From: Halomonas halophila
GTDB taxonomy: Bacteria > Pseudomonadota > Gammaproteobacteria > Pseudomonadales > Halomonadaceae
Direction: 5' to 3'
Assembly: GCA_002433675.1 (NCBI GenBank)
Contig: DJIP01000194.1
Location: 1-5,410 of the forward strand
Length of the DNA stretch: 5,410 nucleotides
Within the stretch, counting starts at the first letter, position 1. The number at the start of each line of letters is the position of its first letter. The notes below the pieces were generated by a model. It was not told the origin of the DNA. It saw only the letters and a program-made list of their open reading frames with translations, and made no database searches. Positions 1-5,410 of this stretch are shown in pieces. The position numbers and the translations under genes were made by a program.

Positions 1-438
1 CATCCGCGCCACGGTGGTCTGACCAGCGAGTTCGATCATGTCGGCGGCGCTCATTTCGGAGAACCACTCGGCGTTGAAGCGAACCTCGGTCTTGTCGGGA
101 TCGAGGATCTTGAATACCTGCTCCTTGTAGGTCTGGGCGTTGGCCTTGACCTCGGCCTCGGTCAGCGGCTTGCGGGTGACGTTCTTGCCGGTGGGGTCAC
201 CGATGCGTCCGGTGAAATCGCCGATCAGAAAGATGACCTCGTGGCCGAGGTCCTGAAACTGGCGCATCTTGGTCAGCAGTACGCTGTGGCCCAGGTGCAG
301 GTCCGGCGCGGTCGGATCGAAGCCCGCCTTGATTCTCAGCTTGCGCCCGGAAGCGAGCTTTTTCTTCAGCTCATCCTCCAGCAGAATCTCGTGCGTGCCG
401 CGCTGAATCAGCGCAAGGGCCTCGTCCACATCGCTCAT
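1..438 (-). CDS. tyrS: Tyrosyl-tRNA synthetase, N-terminal part (cut by window edge)
   Basis: This cytoplasmic class I aminoacyl-tRNA synthetase activates tyrosine with ATP and charges tRNA-Tyr. The visible 146 residues begin [20 protein letters not shown]. They include [15 protein letters not shown] at about 37-51, whose HLGH is the class I HIGH signature that binds ATP, and [12 protein letters not shown] at about 73-84, typical of the bacterial TyrRS form found in Pseudomonas. The KMSKS loop and the C-terminal tRNA-binding domain lie beyond the window. I chose the ATG at 438 because it matches the family N-terminus and has GGAG eight bases upstream. The frame stays open further upstream, with another in-frame ATG at 510 that would add 24 unrecognised residues; that start is less likely. 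The gene is divergent from anmK. Family identity is very secure; whether it is the tyrS or tyrZ paralogue is not decided here. Confidence 0.96.
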   Translation of the reverse strand, partial: MSDVDEALALIQRGTHEILLEDELKKKLASGRKLRIKAGFDPTAPDLHLGHSVLLTKMRQFQDLGHEVIFLIGDFTGRIGDPTGKNVTRKPLTEAEVKANAQTYKEQVFKILDPDKTEVRFNAEWFSEMSAADMIELAGQTTVARM

Positions 439-446
439 GGTATTCA

Positions 447-450
447 CTCC
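447..450 (-). promoter_or_regulatory. Ribosome binding site of tyrS
   Basis: On the minus strand GGAG (followed by TGAATACC) lies eight bases before the ATG at 438. It favours this start over the in-frame ATG at 510, whose upstream bases show only a generic G-run. Confidence 0.6.
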
Positions 451-511
451 ACTTATCAATTCGGCTTTCCAGCTCGGCTTGGCTTGGTCAATCGGCCCTT
501 GCGCGGACATC

Positions 512-537
512 GACGCCCCCGTCAGCAGGGGCACGTC
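512..537 (-). repeat. Inverted repeat in the presumed tyrS leader
   Basis: GACGCCCC (512-519) and GGGGC-AC-GTC (528-537) can pair as a 5 bp GC stem plus 3 further pairs across a two-base bulge, with an eight-base loop. No T-run follows on either strand, so it is not a standard terminator. It could be a leader hairpin of the tyrS mRNA or chance in GC-rich DNA. Confidence 0.3.
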
Positions 538-582
538 GTCACGGCGCCGGCGCCAGGTATAGACAGTGGCGGGGATGTTACC

Positions 583-603
583 ATGAACCTTTCCACCGGT
601 TGA
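583..603 (+). other. Seven-codon mini-ORF just before anmK
   Basis: ATG at 583 opens a six-residue frame (MNLSTG) that ends at TGA 601-603, one base before the anmK ATG at 605. GGGGA at 571-575, seven bases upstream of the mini-ORF, resembles a Shine-Dalgarno sequence, whereas anmK has only a weak one of its own. Ribosomes ending here could reinitiate on anmK. This is inference from spacing; such short frames also arise by chance. Confidence 0.25.
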
Positions 604-604
604 G

Positions 605-1750
605 ATGACAAGGCCCATGCAACGCTTCATTGGACTGATGTCGGGCACCAGCATGGACGGGATCGACGCCGCCCTGGTGCGCTTTGACACCTCAGGCACG
701 GCAAGCCTGGAGGCCAGCGTCGGCATTCCCATGCCGCAGGCGCTACGTGAGCGGCTGTGGCAGTTGGCCCACGCCGATCAGGTCAGCTTTGCCGACCTGG
801 CCTGGGCCGAGGAGGCTTTCTGCCAGTGCCAGGCCGAGGCAGTCCAGCGATTGCTCGAGCAACAGGGACTTGAACCCGAGGACATCGCTGCCATCGGTAG
901 CCATGGGCAGACCATCGAGCATGCCCCCTACGGCCACCAGCCAGGCTCGCCCCCCTATACATTACAGCTGGACAACCCCAGCCGGCTGGCCGAGCTGACC
1001 CGCTGCGCCGTGGTCGCCGACTTCCGCCGCCGCGACCTGGCCGCCGGCGGTCAGGCTGCACCTCTGGCACCGATCTTCCACCAGCAGGTCTTTCGTCACC
1101 CCGATCGCTGGCGACTGGTGCTGAATCTTGGTGGCATCGCCAACCTGACGCTGCTGCCTCCGACCTCGGACCCGCGCGCTCCGCTGGGCTTCGACACCGG
1201 CCCTGCCAATGCCCTGCTCGACGCCTGGCACCAACGCCATCGCGGTACGCCCTTCGATGCCAACGGCGATTGGGCTGCCAGCGGCCAGGTGGATACCGCA
1301 CTGCTCGAGCGTTGGCTGGCAGAGCCCTACTTTCACCGGCCACCGCCTCGCAGCACCGGGCGTGAGCTGTTCTCTCTCGACTGGGCAGAGGCGCAGTTGA
1401 ACGGTTCAGAGTCACCACAGGACGTCCAGGCCACTCTGGCGGAACTGACCGCCACCAGCGTCGCCCTGGGCATCGAGATGGCGCGGGAGCACCTTGACGC
1501 CCCTGCCTCTCTCGACCTGGTGCCCTGTGGCGGCGGTTCTCGCAATATGGATCTGCTGGCGCGCCTGGCGCGCCTGTTGCCGGAGGCCACCCTGCTGGAC
1601 AGTGAATCCCTGGGCTGGCCGGCCGACTGGCTGGAAGCCGCCGCCTTTGCCTGGCTAGCCCATGCCCGGCTCAACCTGCAACCCGGCAACCTGCCGTCGG
1701 TCACCGGCGCCAGCGCAGAGCGCGTGCTCGGCGGGCTCTACGCCCGCTGA
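605..1750 (+). CDS. anmK: Anhydro-N-acetylmuramic acid kinase
   Basis: AnmK recycles cell wall in the cytoplasm. It hydrolyses the 1,6-anhydro ring of anhydro-MurNAc left by lytic transglycosylases and phosphorylates it with ATP to MurNAc-6-phosphate. The 381 residues are near the family's usual 365-390. Family motifs appear in order: [11 protein letters not shown] at 11-21 (nucleotide-binding loop), GSHGQT at 98-103, [13 protein letters not shown] at 138-150, LNLGGIANL at 173-181, GFDTGPAN at 195-202 with D197 as the probable catalytic base, STGRELF at 250-256, and CGGGSRN at 308-314. The ATG at 605 has a poor Shine-Dalgarno sequence. The in-frame ATG at 617 ([10 protein letters not shown]) matches the usual family N-terminus as well or better, so the start is uncertain by four codons. 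The gene is convergent with pilT. Function is secure from motifs. Confidence 0.97.
   Translation: MTRPMQRFIGLMSGTSMDGIDAALVRFDTSGTASLEASVGIPMPQALRERLWQLAHADQVSFADLAWAEEAFCQCQAEAVQRLLEQQGLEPEDIAAIGSHGQTIEHAPYGHQPGSPPYTLQLDNPSRLAELTRCAVVADFRRRDLAAGGQAAPLAPIFHQQVFRHPDRWRLVLNLGGIANLTLLPPTSDPRAPLGFDTGPANALLDAWHQRHRGTPFDANGDWAASGQVDTALLERWLAEPYFHRPPPRSTGRELFSLDWAEAQLNGSESPQDVQATLAELTATSVALGIEMAREHLDAPASLDLVPCGGGSRNMDLLARLARLLPEATLLDSESLGWPADWLEAAAFAWLAHARLNLQPGNLPSVTGASAERVLGGLYAR
1731..1747. repeat. Inverted repeat at the end of anmK
   Basis: GCGGGC (1731-1736) and GCCCGC (1742-1747) form a perfect 6 bp stem around a five-base loop, ending directly before the anmK stop codon. It lies between the convergent anmK and pilT genes and could slow transcription from either side. 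With no T-run on either strand it is not a classical intrinsic terminator, and the bases also encode the AnmK C-terminus. The rest of the convergent gap (1751-1779) holds no clear terminator. Confidence 0.25.
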
Positions 1751-1779
1751 GTGGTGATGGCTGGCGCTGAACGACCGCT

Positions 1780-2886
1780 TCACCCCCAACCTTCACCCTG
1801 AGGGCCCACCCAGCCCTCGTTCGGCCCGCCGCTCCAGCCGGCGCTTGGTGCGCTGTCGACCAGGGATTCCCGGGTCAGGCGGCGGGCGTCAGCCGGCGCC
1901 ACCTCGCCACAGGCCACCAGTCGCGCCAGATCGGCATCCAGCGTCTGCATGCCGGCCTGGCCACCGGTCTGCATCGACGAGTAGATCTGGGCCAGCTTGT
2001 CCTCGCGGATCAGATGACGGATCGCCTGGTTGATCAACAGTATCTCTCGCGCCGCCACTCGTCCGCCCCGACTGCTGGGCAGCAGCGCCTGGGAGACGAC
2101 CGCCTGCAACGACTCCGACAGCATGGTCCGCACCGCATTCTTTTCATCACCCGGGAAGGCATCGATGATTCGATCGATGGTCTTGACCGCGGAGGCGGTA
2201 TGCAGGGTGGCAAATACCAGATGCCCGGTCTCGGCCGCGGTCATGGCCAGGCGCGCCGTTTCCAGGTCGCGAATTTCCCCGACCAGAATGACGTCGGGAT
2301 CCTCGCGCAGGGCGCTGCGCAGGGCGACGGCGAAGCCCTCGGTGTGGCGGTGTACCTCGCGCTGGGACACCAGCGCCTGCTGGCTGTGGTGGATAAACTC
2401 GATGGGATCCTCGATGGTGAGGATATGGTCGCGACGGTGGCGGTTGATATGGTCGATCATCGCGGCCAGCGTCGTGCTCTTGCCGGACCCGGTGGGCCCG
2501 GTCACCAGTACCAGGCCCCGCGGCAGGGCGACCAGACGTTCGAAGACTTCGCCCATCCCCAGCTCCGAAAGCGTCGGGATGCGATCGGGGATGGTACGCA
2601 GAACCGCCGCCGCCCCGCGCTGCTGGACGAAGGCATTGACGCGATAACGCGACAGACCCGGTATCTGGTGGGAAAAGTCGGCCTCGTGGGTGCGCGAAAA
2701 CTGCTCGCGCAAGTCGTCATCCATCAACGACTCGAGCAGCAATCTGACCTGACCGTCGCCCATCGGCGGACCAGGCAGACGCTCCAGTTCACCGTTGACG
2801 CGCATCACCGGTGGCAGTCCCGCCGACAGGTGCAGATCCGAGGCGCCCTGCTTTGCCGAGAGTGCCAGCAGTTCGGTAATATCCAT
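1780..2886 (-). CDS. pilT: Type IV pilus retraction ATPase PilT
   Basis: PilT is a hexameric cytoplasmic ATPase at the base of type IV pili that drives filament disassembly, powering twitching and, in competent species, DNA uptake. The 368 residues begin with the classic MDITELLALSAKQGASDLHL. The N-terminal PAS-like domain covers about 1-100. The ATPase core follows: Walker A GPTGSGKST 130-138 (K136), Asp box LTIEDPIEF 156-164, Walker B ILVGEIRD 200-207 (E204), and His box GHLVFATLHT 221-230 (H222, H229). The C-terminal AIRHLIRE at 288-295 is the PilT-type AIRNLIRE motif with N to H. Family members usually have about 344 residues; the last 20 or so here are an extra Gly/Trp-rich tail. I chose the ATG at 2886 by homology; a TTG at 2985 would add 33 atypical residues and overlap yggS. 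pilU does not follow. Confidence 0.97.
   Translation of the reverse strand: MDITELLALSAKQGASDLHLSAGLPPVMRVNGELERLPGPPMGDGQVRLLLESLMDDDLREQFSRTHEADFSHQIPGLSRYRVNAFVQQRGAAAVLRTIPDRIPTLSELGMGEVFERLVALPRGLVLVTGPTGSGKSTTLAAMIDHINRHRRDHILTIEDPIEFIHHSQQALVSQREVHRHTEGFAVALRSALREDPDVILVGEIRDLETARLAMTAAETGHLVFATLHTASAVKTIDRIIDAFPGDEKNAVRTMLSESLQAVVSQALLPSSRGGRVAAREILLINQAIRHLIREDKLAQIYSSMQTGGQAGMQTLDADLARLVACGEVAPADARRLTRESLVDSAPSAGWSGGPNEGWVGPQGEGWG
1783..1839 (-). repeat. Octapeptide repeats encoding the PilT tail
   Basis: Residues 350-368 of PilT read GWSGGPNE, GWVGPQGE, GWG. This is an eight-residue unit present about 2.4 times, with Trp at 351, 359 and 367. The DNA copies have diverged, so this is a protein-level repeat rather than a fresh DNA duplication. 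The function is unknown to me. Confidence 0.7.
2853..2882 (+). promoter_or_regulatory. Possible yggS promoter inside the start of pilT
   Basis: TTGCCG (2853-2858), 18 bases, then TAATAT (2877-2882) resembles a sigma70 promoter, each box matching at four of six positions. It lies within the first codons of pilT and would start the yggS mRNA near 2889, giving a leader of about 64 bases. The call is weak, but the 66-base gap itself has no better plus-strand candidate. Confidence 0.3.
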
Positions 2887-2904
2887 GGGCTTACCAGGCT
2901 TGAA

Positions 2905-2930
2905 CCCCCGACTCGGGGGCAGGGAGCCCC
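2905..2930. repeat. Two overlapping inverted repeats between pilT and yggS
   Basis: CCCCCGA (2905-2911) and TCGGGGG (2913-2919) are perfect complements around one base; as RNA they give a 6 bp GC stem with a three-base loop. The second arm is shared with another repeat, GGGGC (2916-2920) and GCCCC (2926-2930), around five bases. Both cannot form at once. They lie in the middle of the divergent gap, so they could act as an operator in DNA or as alternative hairpins in either leader. The inverted repeats are seen directly; any role is inference. Confidence 0.5.
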
Positions 2931-2959
2931 ACGATAGGACAGACCCAGGCCGATGACCA
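2931..2959 (-). promoter_or_regulatory. Possible pilT promoter
   Basis: On the minus strand TGGTCA (2954-2959) is followed, after exactly 17 bases, by TATCGT (2931-2936). Each box matches the sigma70 consensus at four of six positions. The -35 would lie in the first codons of yggS and transcription would begin near 2924. I saw no sigma54 GG-N10-GC element that was better placed. This is a weak call by eye. Confidence 0.3.
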
Positions 2960-3648
2960 CGACGATTGCCGAATCCTTGACCCAAGCCCGGACACGCCTG
3001 AATCAGGCACTCGCAGAGGCGGGAAGAGCGCCCGACGCGGCCCTGTTGCTGGCGGTCAGCAAGACCAAGCCAGCCGACATGATCCGGGACGCCTATGCCC
3101 TGGGCCAGCGCGACTTCGGCGAGAACTATCTACAGGAAGCGCTGGATAAACAAGCCCAACTGGGCGACTGCCCTGGCATACACTGGCACTTCATCGGACC
3201 ACTGCAATCCAACAAGACCCGAGACGTGGCCAGCCATTTCGACTGGGTCCACGGGGTCGATCGTGCCAAGATCGCCCAGCGCCTGAGCGATCAGCGCCCG
3301 GATGGCCTGCCTGAGCTGAATATCTGCCTGCAGGTCAACGTCAGCGGCGAAGACACCAAATCCGGCGTCAGCCTGGAGGAGCTGCCTGAGCTGGCGAGCC
3401 TGGCGGCGGCGCTGCCTCGCGTGCGCCTGCGTGGATTGATGGCCATCCCCGCCCCCAGTGAAGACCCTGGCGCGCAGCGCGCGCCCTTCCGGCTGCTGGC
3501 CGAGGCCTTGTCATCGCTGCGTCGAGAGCTGCCGGACGCACCGCTGGACACCTTGTCCATGGGCATGAGTGCCGACCTGGAGGCCGCCGTCGCCGAGGGT
3601 GCCACCATCGTACGTCTGGGCACCGCGATCTTTGGCTCGCGCCAGTGA
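2953..3648 (+). CDS. yggS: Pyridoxal phosphate homeostasis protein (YggS/PLPBP family)
   Basis: This cytoplasmic single-domain protein folds like the N-terminal barrel of alanine racemase and binds PLP. It has no confirmed enzyme activity; in E. coli its loss disturbs the balance of B6 vitamers and of amino and keto acids. The 231 residues match the family (E. coli 234). Visible motifs are LLAVSKTKP at 32-40 with K37 as the PLP Schiff-base lysine, DFGENYLQE at 54-62, IHWHFIGPLQSNK at 76-88, GLMAIP at 161-166, and LSMGMSADLEAAVAEG with RLGTAIFG near the end, which form the phosphate-binding part. The ATG at 2953 fits the family start, although its Shine-Dalgarno sequence is weak (AGG only three bases away, TAGGA further up). 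It heads the yggS-proC-yggT group and is divergent from pilT. Confidence 0.95.
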   Translation: MTTTIAESLTQARTRLNQALAEAGRAPDAALLLAVSKTKPADMIRDAYALGQRDFGENYLQEALDKQAQLGDCPGIHWHFIGPLQSNKTRDVASHFDWVHGVDRAKIAQRLSDQRPDGLPELNICLQVNVSGEDTKSGVSLEELPELASLAAALPRVRLRGLMAIPAPSEDPGAQRAPFRLLAEALSSLRRELPDAPLDTLSMGMSADLEAAVAEGATIVRLGTAIFGSRQ

Positions 3649-3714
3649 GTCCATCGCCACGGCGGGCCTGGTGACGCTACCCTGTTTCTCCGATTACCCA
3701 ATGCCCTACCCATC

Positions 3715-3720
3715 AAGGAG
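3715..3720 (+). promoter_or_regulatory. Ribosome binding site of proC
   Basis: AAGGAG lies six bases before the ATG at 3727. This strong site fixes the start. The 78-base gap from yggS (3649-3726) otherwise shows no clear promoter or terminator, so proC is probably read together with yggS. Confidence 0.8.
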
Positions 3721-3726
3721 CCCCGC

Positions 3727-4551
3727 ATGGCCAGCAACGTGACCTTTATCGGCGCCGGCAACATGGCCAGCGCCATCTTCGGCGGCATGGTGCACAGCGG
3801 CTACCCGGCCGATGCCATCACCGCCACCGCCACCCGTGACGCCACCCTGGCGCCGCTCGCCGAGCGCCTGGGCATCCATACCACCACCGACAATCTGGCG
3901 GCGATCGAGCACGCCGACGTGGTCGTACTGTCGGTCAAGCCACAGATCATGCGCCAGGTGTGCGAGACTCTACGGGAGTCGGTGCAAAAGCATCGGCCGC
4001 TGATCGTGTCGGTGGCCGCTGGCCTCGGCGCCGAGACCTTGGAACAATGGCTGGGTGGCGGCCTGGCGGTGGTCCGCTGCATGCCCAACACCCCGTCACT
4101 GGTCGGTGCCGGTGCCTCCGGGCTGTATGCCAACCCGCGCGTCAGCGACGAGCAGCGCGATCTGGTCGGCGAGCTGATGGCGTCCGTCGGCATCGTCGAA
4201 TGGGTGGAAGAGGAAGCCCTTCTGGAAGCGGTCACCGCCGTCTCGGGTAGTGCACCGGCCTACTTCTTTCTGATGTTCGAGGCCATGGAGGAGGCCGCCG
4301 TCAAGCTCGGGCTGAGCGCCGAAAGCGCTCGCCGACTGGCGATGCAGACCGCCTACGGGGCCGCCTCGATGGCGATGCAGAGCGACCGTAATCCCGGTGA
4401 ACTGAAACGCAATGTGATGTCCCCGGGGGGTACCACCGAGAGGGCCATCGAATATCTGGAGCAGGCAGGACTGCGGCAGGCGCTCGACGGCGCCATGCAA
4501 GCCTGTGCCAAGCGTGCCCAGGAAATGTCTGCCGAACTCGGCAAGGGTTAA
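3727..4551 (+). CDS. proC: Pyrroline-5-carboxylate reductase
   Basis: ProC reduces 1-pyrroline-5-carboxylate to L-proline with NAD(P)H, the last step of proline synthesis, in the cytoplasm. The 274 residues are the normal family length. The N-terminal Rossmann domain opens with FIGAGNMASAI at 7-17 and continues with LSVKPQ at 68-73, SVAAGLG at 95-101 and RCMPNTP at 117-123. The C-terminal helical dimerisation and active-site domain holds AVSGSAPAYFF at 171-181 and the family signature SPGGTTERAIEYLE at 232-245. All expected motifs are intact. The basic residue after the second strand (TATRD, R37) hints at NADPH preference, which is inference. It follows yggS and precedes yggT by 20 bases, a widespread cluster. 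In a halophile proline supply could also matter for osmotic balance, but nothing here shows that. Confidence 0.98.
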   Translation: MASNVTFIGAGNMASAIFGGMVHSGYPADAITATATRDATLAPLAERLGIHTTTDNLAAIEHADVVVLSVKPQIMRQVCETLRESVQKHRPLIVSVAAGLGAETLEQWLGGGLAVVRCMPNTPSLVGAGASGLYANPRVSDEQRDLVGELMASVGIVEWVEEEALLEAVTAVSGSAPAYFFLMFEAMEEAAVKLGLSAESARRLAMQTAYGAASMAMQSDRNPGELKRNVMSPGGTTERAIEYLEQAGLRQALDGAMQACAKRAQEMSAELGKG

Positions 4552-4559
4552 TCAAAGAC

Positions 4560-4566
4560 GGAGGAG
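4560..4566 (+). promoter_or_regulatory. Ribosome binding site of yggT
   Basis: GGAGGAG lies five bases before the ATG at 4572, within the 20-base gap after proC. The tight spacing and lack of room for a promoter support co-transcription with proC. Confidence 0.8.
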
Positions 4567-4571
4567 CCCAC

Positions 4572-5165
4572 ATGGGCAGTCAACTGGGAAACGCTGGCCT
4601 GCTGCTGGTCAACACCCTGATCAACATCTTCTTGTTCCTGCTGATGCTGCGCTTTCTGCTGCAGGCCTCAAGGGCGGACTACTACAACCCCTTGAGCCAG
4701 TCGGTGGTCAAGATTACCCAGCCGGTGGTGCGTCCCTTCCAGAGCGTACTTGGCCCGGTGATGGGCCGCTTTGACCTGGCCACCCTGGCCGCGGGCTTTC
4801 TGGTCAAGGTGATCAGCATCATTATCCTGCTGCAGCTGGCCGGTGTCGGCATGCCCAGGCTCGATGGCCTGGCCATCGCCGGCGTCGCCGCCCTGGCCAG
4901 CGCGATCCTGAAGATCTACTTCTTTGCGCTGATCGTGATGATCATCCTCAGCTGGGTCGCCCCCAACGCCAGCCATCCCGGCGCGCTGCTGGTGATGCAG
5001 CTGGTGGAGCCGATCATGGCCCCGGTACGCCGGGTGATTCCGCCGCTGGGCATGCTCGACCTGTCGCCCATCGTGGTGTTCATCGGCATCAATCTGATCG
5101 ATGGCATCGTGGTGGGCTCGCTGGTCCGGGCCGCCGGCATCTCCGGGATGCTGGTCGGGCTCTAG
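4572..5165 (+). CDS. yggT: YggT family inner-membrane protein (two YggT repeats)
   Basis: This small integral inner-membrane protein has no settled biochemical role; links to osmotic stress and, for related proteins in plastids and cyanobacteria, to membrane complexes and division have been reported. The 197 residues are the usual length for the two-repeat form. Hydrophobic segments lie at about 9-31, 70-92, 101-129 and 163-186. Two copies of the YggT unit can be seen, each a helix followed by a polar stretch with the pattern (V/E)xP(V/I)xxPxxxxxxPxxGxxDLxxL/I: near 46-75 (TQPVVRPFQSVLGPVMGRFDL) and near 142-168 (VEPIMAPVRRVIPPLGMLDL). No signal peptide is seen apart from the first membrane helix. 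It lies 20 bases after proC in the conserved yggS-proC-yggT order. Identity as YggT is secure; function is not. Confidence 0.94.
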   Translation: MGSQLGNAGLLLVNTLINIFLFLLMLRFLLQASRADYYNPLSQSVVKITQPVVRPFQSVLGPVMGRFDLATLAAGFLVKVISIIILLQLAGVGMPRLDGLAIAGVAALASAILKIYFFALIVMIILSWVAPNASHPGALLVMQLVEPIMAPVRRVIPPLGMLDLSPIVVFIGINLIDGIVVGSLVRAAGISGMLVGL

Positions 5166-5228
5166 GCTCGACCATCGCTCGCGAACACGGCCACGACAAC
5201 ACCAACTTTCACTGGACACACACGACTG

Positions 5229-5410
5229 ATGCCCGAGACGACTCGCGATTCGGTCGGACTGGTGACGCCGCAGGTGGCGCACTTCGACGACCCACTGCCC
5301 CTGGTCTGCGGCAAGACGCTGCCGGCCTACGACCTGGTCTACGAGACCTACGGCACCCTCAACCAGGACCGCAGCAATGCGGTCCTCATCTGCCATGCCC
5401 TGTCCGGCCA
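5229..5410 (+). CDS. metX: Homoserine O-acyltransferase MetX, N-terminal part (cut by window edge)
   Basis: MetX is a cytoplasmic alpha/beta-hydrolase-fold enzyme that acylates homoserine from acetyl-CoA or succinyl-CoA, the first committed step to methionine. The 60 visible residues include [12 protein letters not shown] near the start, [15 protein letters not shown], and [13 protein letters not shown] at the edge, all characteristic of the family. The catalytic Ser-Asp-His triad lies beyond the window. Whether it uses acetyl- or succinyl-CoA cannot be told here; many gammaproteobacterial MetX proteins of this type use succinyl-CoA. The start at 5229 fits the Pseudomonas-like N-terminus, but the Shine-Dalgarno sequence is weak (GGA twelve bases away). 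The 63-base gap after yggT shows no terminator and no SAM riboswitch that I can recognise, so it could belong to the same transcript. metW usually follows it, outside this window. Confidence 0.95.
   Translation, partial: MPETTRDSVGLVTPQVAHFDDPLPLVCGKTLPAYDLVYETYGTLNQDRSNAVLICHALSG

Larger units (their letters stand above)
439..604. promoter_or_regulatory. Divergent tyrS-anmK control region
   Basis: These 166 bases separate the divergent starts of tyrS and anmK, so promoters for both should lie here. For anmK, a weak sigma70-like pair is TCGTCA (536-541), 16 bases, then TATAGA (558-563), each matching consensus at four of six positions. The same AT step reads TATACC on the minus strand and could serve tyrS, but I find no good -35 partner for it. 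The 12-base perfect palindrome GGCGCCGGCGCC (543-554) sits inside the spacer of the proposed anmK promoter. A further inverted repeat at 512-537 lies in what would be the tyrS leader. The role of the region follows from its position; the individual boxes are guesses. Confidence 0.45.

Noticed and set aside
241..603. Plus-strand open frame of 120 codons across tyrS and the intergenic region
   Set aside because: Most of it is antisense to the conserved tyrS N-terminus. Only its last seven codons (583-603) fall in a place where translation could matter, and these are listed separately.
783..1418. Minus-strand open frame of 211 codons inside anmK
   Set aside because: It is Arg/Ala/Gly-rich with no motif, and the plus strand encodes every AnmK signature through the same region.
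2014..2937. Long plus-strand open frame (307 codons) antisense to pilT
   Set aside because: It overlaps a full-length, motif-complete pilT on the other strand; the translation is rich in Gln, Arg and Gly with no recognisable domain, as expected for a shadow frame in GC-rich DNA.
2887..2985. TTG start at 2985 for a longer PilT
   Set aside because: It would add 33 residues unlike any PilT and run through the divergent yggS start; MDITELL at 2886 is the classic family N-terminus.
5166..5228. SAM-responsive riboswitch or terminator before metX
   Set aside because: The 63-base gap is too short for the known SAM riboswitch cores I could recognise, and shows no strong hairpin followed by T-run.
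4668..5396. Long minus-strand open frame (242 codons) antisense to yggT and metX
   Set aside because: The protein is His/Asp/Gln-rich low-complexity sequence mirroring the hydrophobic codons of yggT; no motif and no plausible ribosome site support it.

Overview
This is a GC-rich stretch of ordinary bacterial chromosome. It most likely comes from a gammaproteobacterium, and the Halomonadaceae or Pseudomonas side of that class fits best. The main evidence is gene order: pilT lies head to head with yggS-proC-yggT, with metX just beyond, an arrangement I know from Pseudomonas-type genomes. The protein sequences (PilT, a Pseudomonas-like bacterial TyrRS, MetX) agree. The genus is inference. I see no transposon, phage, CRISPR or RNA gene, and no stretch over 300 bases lacks a gene.

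Layout: (1) Positions 1-438, minus strand, hold the N-terminal part of tyrS (tyrosyl-tRNA synthetase), cut by the window edge. (2) Positions 439-604 are a divergent control region. (3) Positions 605-1750, plus strand, hold anmK (anhydro-MurNAc kinase, cell-wall recycling). (4) After a 29-base convergent gap, pilT (type IV pilus retraction ATPase) runs on the minus strand from 2886 to 1780. It carries an unusual Gly/Trp-rich C-terminal tail. (5) The 66-base gap at 2887-2952 separates pilT from the divergent yggS and contains two overlapping, mutually exclusive GC-rich inverted repeats. (6) On the plus strand follow yggS (PLP homeostasis, 2953-3648), proC (pyrroline-5-carboxylate reductase, 3727-4551), yggT (membrane protein with two YggT repeats, 4572-5165) and the start of metX (homoserine O-acyltransferase, from 5229, cut by the window edge).

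Functionally, yggS-proC-yggT looks like one transcription unit: proC and yggT are 20 bases apart and both have strong Shine-Dalgarno sequences. metX, 63 bases further on, may be read from the same transcript or its own. YggS buffers pyridoxal phosphate, ProC finishes proline synthesis, and MetX opens the acyl-homoserine route to methionine, so the plus-strand block is mostly amino-acid and cofactor metabolism. tyrS, anmK and pilT are unrelated housekeeping or surface functions.

I found no convincing new system. The points most worth a second look are the periodic tail of PilT, the overlapping hairpins between pilT and yggS, the absence of pilU right after pilT, and a seven-codon mini-ORF that ends one base before anmK.
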